Part shown: positions 5,938 to 7,103 of the stretch, one piece after another
Numbering within the stretch: position 1 is the first letter of the stretch
How the letters are laid out: every line of letters starts with the position of its first letter
Assembly (NCBI GenBank): GCA_022567055.1
Contig: JADFHU010000286.1
Span: forward strand, 1 to 7,103
DNA length: 7,103 bases
Source of the DNA: Planctomycetota bacterium
GTDB taxonomy: Bacteria; Planctomycetota; Phycisphaerae; Sedimentisphaerales; Anaerobacaceae
Direction: 5' to 3'
Position numbers and translations under genes: made by a program
Notes under the pieces: model-generated
What the model was told of the DNA's origin: nothing
Databases searched by the model: none
The model's input: the letters and a program-made list of their open reading frames with translations, nothing else

Positions 5938-6115
5938 TTGGACAATTTGGGGTCCAAGTGTGCTCCATATTTGGTCGCGCCCGATTGAGCGAAACCACAG
6001 GCGTAGCTGTCCTACGTCGCGGATTTTGCGATTGAGAAGCGATCAAAGATGGCGTGCAATTGGGCATCAAAAGTCCAAGTTATTTCTTGGCCGTCCCTGA
6101 GCCCACACGCTAGCG
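5924..6115 (+). repeat. Long palindromic repeat element, copy B (MITE-like)
   Basis: Second copy of the element at 84-277, in the opposite orientation. Bases 5969-6041 match the reverse complement of 148-219 at 65 of 73 columns with one gap. The arms are inverted repeats: GCAAGAAATTAATTGGAC near 5926-5943 against the reverse complement of about 6073-6091 (CCAAGAAATAACTTGGAC). The apex CGTAG/CTACG (6002-6006, 6012-6016) is kept, with loop CTGTC in place of the CTATT of copy A read on the same strand. The outer right border reads acacgctagcga and matches the acactctaacga border of copy A at 10 of 12. A smaller hairpin, CCAAG/CTTGG (6075-6079, 6086-6090), sits in the right arm. The element lies within the run of assembly genes, between the PilP/GspC-like gene and the secretin, and may affect transcription or mRNA processing there. 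Confidence 0.8.
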
Positions 6116-6186
6116 ATGGAGTACCGAAGCGCCGATTTAGAGATAACAATGACAGATCGAACTGATTTCAAGAGTCATCTAACAGT

Positions 6187-6193
6187 GAGGTGA
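6187..6193 (+). promoter_or_regulatory. Ribosome binding site of the secretin gene
   Basis: GAGGTGA ends 4 nt before ATG 6198 (GAGG itself is 7 nt away). This supports 6198 over the in-frame ATG at 6210, which would remove four residues from the signal peptide. Confidence 0.6.
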
Positions 6194-6197
6194 GACT

Positions 6198-7103
6198 ATG
6201 TGCTACATAATGAAACGACAGTATGAACCACGCGTCAGTCCCAGAGGATTCGACCTGGCCCGGGAGGTGCGGTGGCTCTGCGGCTGTGTCTGCTTGTCTT
6301 CGGTCGTGATGGGGGCCGAGGCGAATACGCCCGCGGAAGTGTTTGGTCACAACCTCCTCGATGTCGCGGCCAGTGAACCCGCATCCGTCGGACCCGAGGC
6401 TGAGGCCCAACTCACGATGATTGCCTTCAACAGGGATTGTCCCATCAAGGATGCACTGAATGTCCTGGCGGGAAACTATCAGAAGAACATCGTGCCCTCC
6501 TCGAAGGTGGAAGGCGTTTTGGGCTTTTCCAAACTCCGAAACGTCACTTTCGAAGAGGCCATGGACGCGGTCTTGGGGCACAACTTTGTCTATGAGGAAA
6601 AGGGCCGGATTATCAAGGTCTACTCACGGGAGGAATACCGAAAGATCAAGGCCGATGTGGAGCGCATGGAGTATCGCGTCTTCACGCTCTATTACATGTC
6701 GGCGGCCGAGGCCTTGAACCTGATTGGCCCGGTCTTGAGTGGGGCCGGCATGGTCAAGGCCAGCACGCCCGCGGAGGTGGCCGTCCCTACCGGTGAGTCC
6801 ATTAGCAATGGGGCCAGTGGGGGGGACAGTCTGGCGTCCAACGACAAGATCATCGTATGGGACTATCCCGAAAGAATCGAGAAGATCGAAGAGTTTTTGG
6901 AGGTACTGGACGTGCGACCTCGGCAGGTCCTTGTGGAAGCCACGATCTTGACCGCGAGACTGAATGAAAGTACAAAGTTTGGCGTGGATTGGAACAGCAT
7001 TGACGGCCTGGGCGTTAGCAACGTGGTTCCAGGCATCATGACCAGTGATCTGGCCTCAGTCGCCAAGGGTGTCACAGGCCTGACGGTGGGCATCACGCGA
7101 GAT
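6198..7103 (+). CDS. Secretin, GspD/PilQ family (N-terminal part, cut by window edge)
   Basis: The frame is open for 302 codons and still open at the right edge, so the gene is partial. Residues 1-41 form a signal peptide with a long basic n-region, hydrophobic core around WLCGCVCLSSVVMGA and likely cleavage near AEA-N. Residues 71-141 are an N0/STN domain (LTMIAFNRDCPIKDALNVLA ... GRIIKVY). Residues 159-239 are one secretin N-domain (YRVFTLYYMSAAEALNLIGP ... SNDKIIVWDYPERIEKIEEF), with a Gly/Ser/Thr-rich loop at 188-215. The C-terminal barrel domain begins at about 241 with RQVLVEATILTARLNESTKF, the normal entry motif of the secretin family. The protein forms the outer-membrane channel through which the pilus or secreted substrate passes. 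Only two N-domains precede the barrel, fewer than the N0-N3 set of classical GspD, which is closer to PilQ. No AMIN domain is seen. It lies downstream of the assembly genes and is separated from them by element B. Confidence 0.92.
   Translation, partial: MCYIMKRQYEPRVSPRGFDLAREVRWLCGCVCLSSVVMGAEANTPAEVFGHNLLDVAASEPASVGPEAEAQLTMIAFNRDCPIKDALNVLAGNYQKNIVPSSKVEGVLGFSKLRNVTFEEAMDAVLGHNFVYEEKGRIIKVYSREEYRKIKADVERMEYRVFTLYYMSAAEALNLIGPVLSGAGMVKASTPAEVAVPTGESISNGASGGDSLASNDKIIVWDYPERIEKIEEFLEVLDVRPRQVLVEATILTARLNESTKFGVDWNSIDGLGVSNVVPGIMTSDLASVAKGVTGLTVGITRD

Noticed and set aside
6116..6193. 25-codon open frame just before the secretin (ATG 6116 to TGA 6191)
   Set aside because: Its stop is 4 nt from the secretin start, as a leader peptide would be, but it has no ribosome binding site or recognisable content and its start overlaps the border of element B.
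1..7103. CRISPR array, tRNA or rRNA genes, complete insertion sequence
   Set aside because: No regularly spaced direct repeats, no cloverleaf with a TTC-type arm, and no transposase or integrase coding sequence were seen on either strand.

Overview
This 7.1 kb window carries most of a type IV pilus / type II secretion (T4P/T2SS) assembly cluster, all on the + strand. In order: a GspG-like major pseudopilin (678-1151), a second GspG-like pseudopilin (1412-1918), a GspH/FimT-like minor pseudopilin (2176-2808), a PilM-like actin-fold protein (2831-4042), a PilN-like protein (4070-4759), a PilO-like protein (4781-5344), a membrane-anchored PilP/GspC-like protein (5341-5937), and the N-terminal 302 residues of a secretin of the GspD/PilQ family (6198 onward), which runs off the right edge. 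No assembly ATPase, polytopic platform protein or prepilin peptidase lies inside the window. Lineage is inferred only. The style (GspG-like pilins ending in a GW-x-[FY]-x(3)-TG module, a PilN starting with a FLPEWY-type motif, weak Shine-Dalgarno sites, repeat-rich intergenic DNA, moderately high GC) suggests a planctomycete or a relative in the PVC group.

Layout. Bases 1-677 hold no convincing gene but contain a ~180 bp palindromic repeat (about 84-277). The first pseudopilin has a strong ribosome binding site and is followed by a perfect 11-bp hairpin and then a Rho-independent terminator, so it is probably a separate, strongly expressed unit. The second pseudopilin stands alone between two intergenic stretches and is bracketed by an exact 11-bp inverted repeat (1371-1381 and 1939-1949). 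From 2176 to 5937 the genes are tightly packed (22, 27 and 21 nt gaps, then a 4-nt ATGA overlap) and look like one operon. A second copy of the palindromic repeat (about 5924-6115), inverted relative to the first, separates the PilP/GspC-like gene from the secretin and supplies the former's stop codon.

How the parts fit: the pseudopilins would form the periplasmic filament. PilM (cytoplasmic) would dock on the short cytoplasmic FLPEWY tail of PilN. PilN and PilO (single-pass, coiled coil, periplasmic ferredoxin-like domain) would form the inner-membrane alignment complex. The PilP/GspC-like protein would bridge it to the secretin in the outer membrane. The set mixes T2SS-type pseudopilins with a T4P-type PilMNO platform.

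The least expected finding is the pair of long palindromic elements. Their central ~73 bp is 65/73 identical in opposite orientation, and each folds around an identical CGTAG/CTACG apex. They look like a MITE-like or other dispersed palindromic repeat family. I did not recognise this family, and copy number elsewhere cannot be judged from one window.
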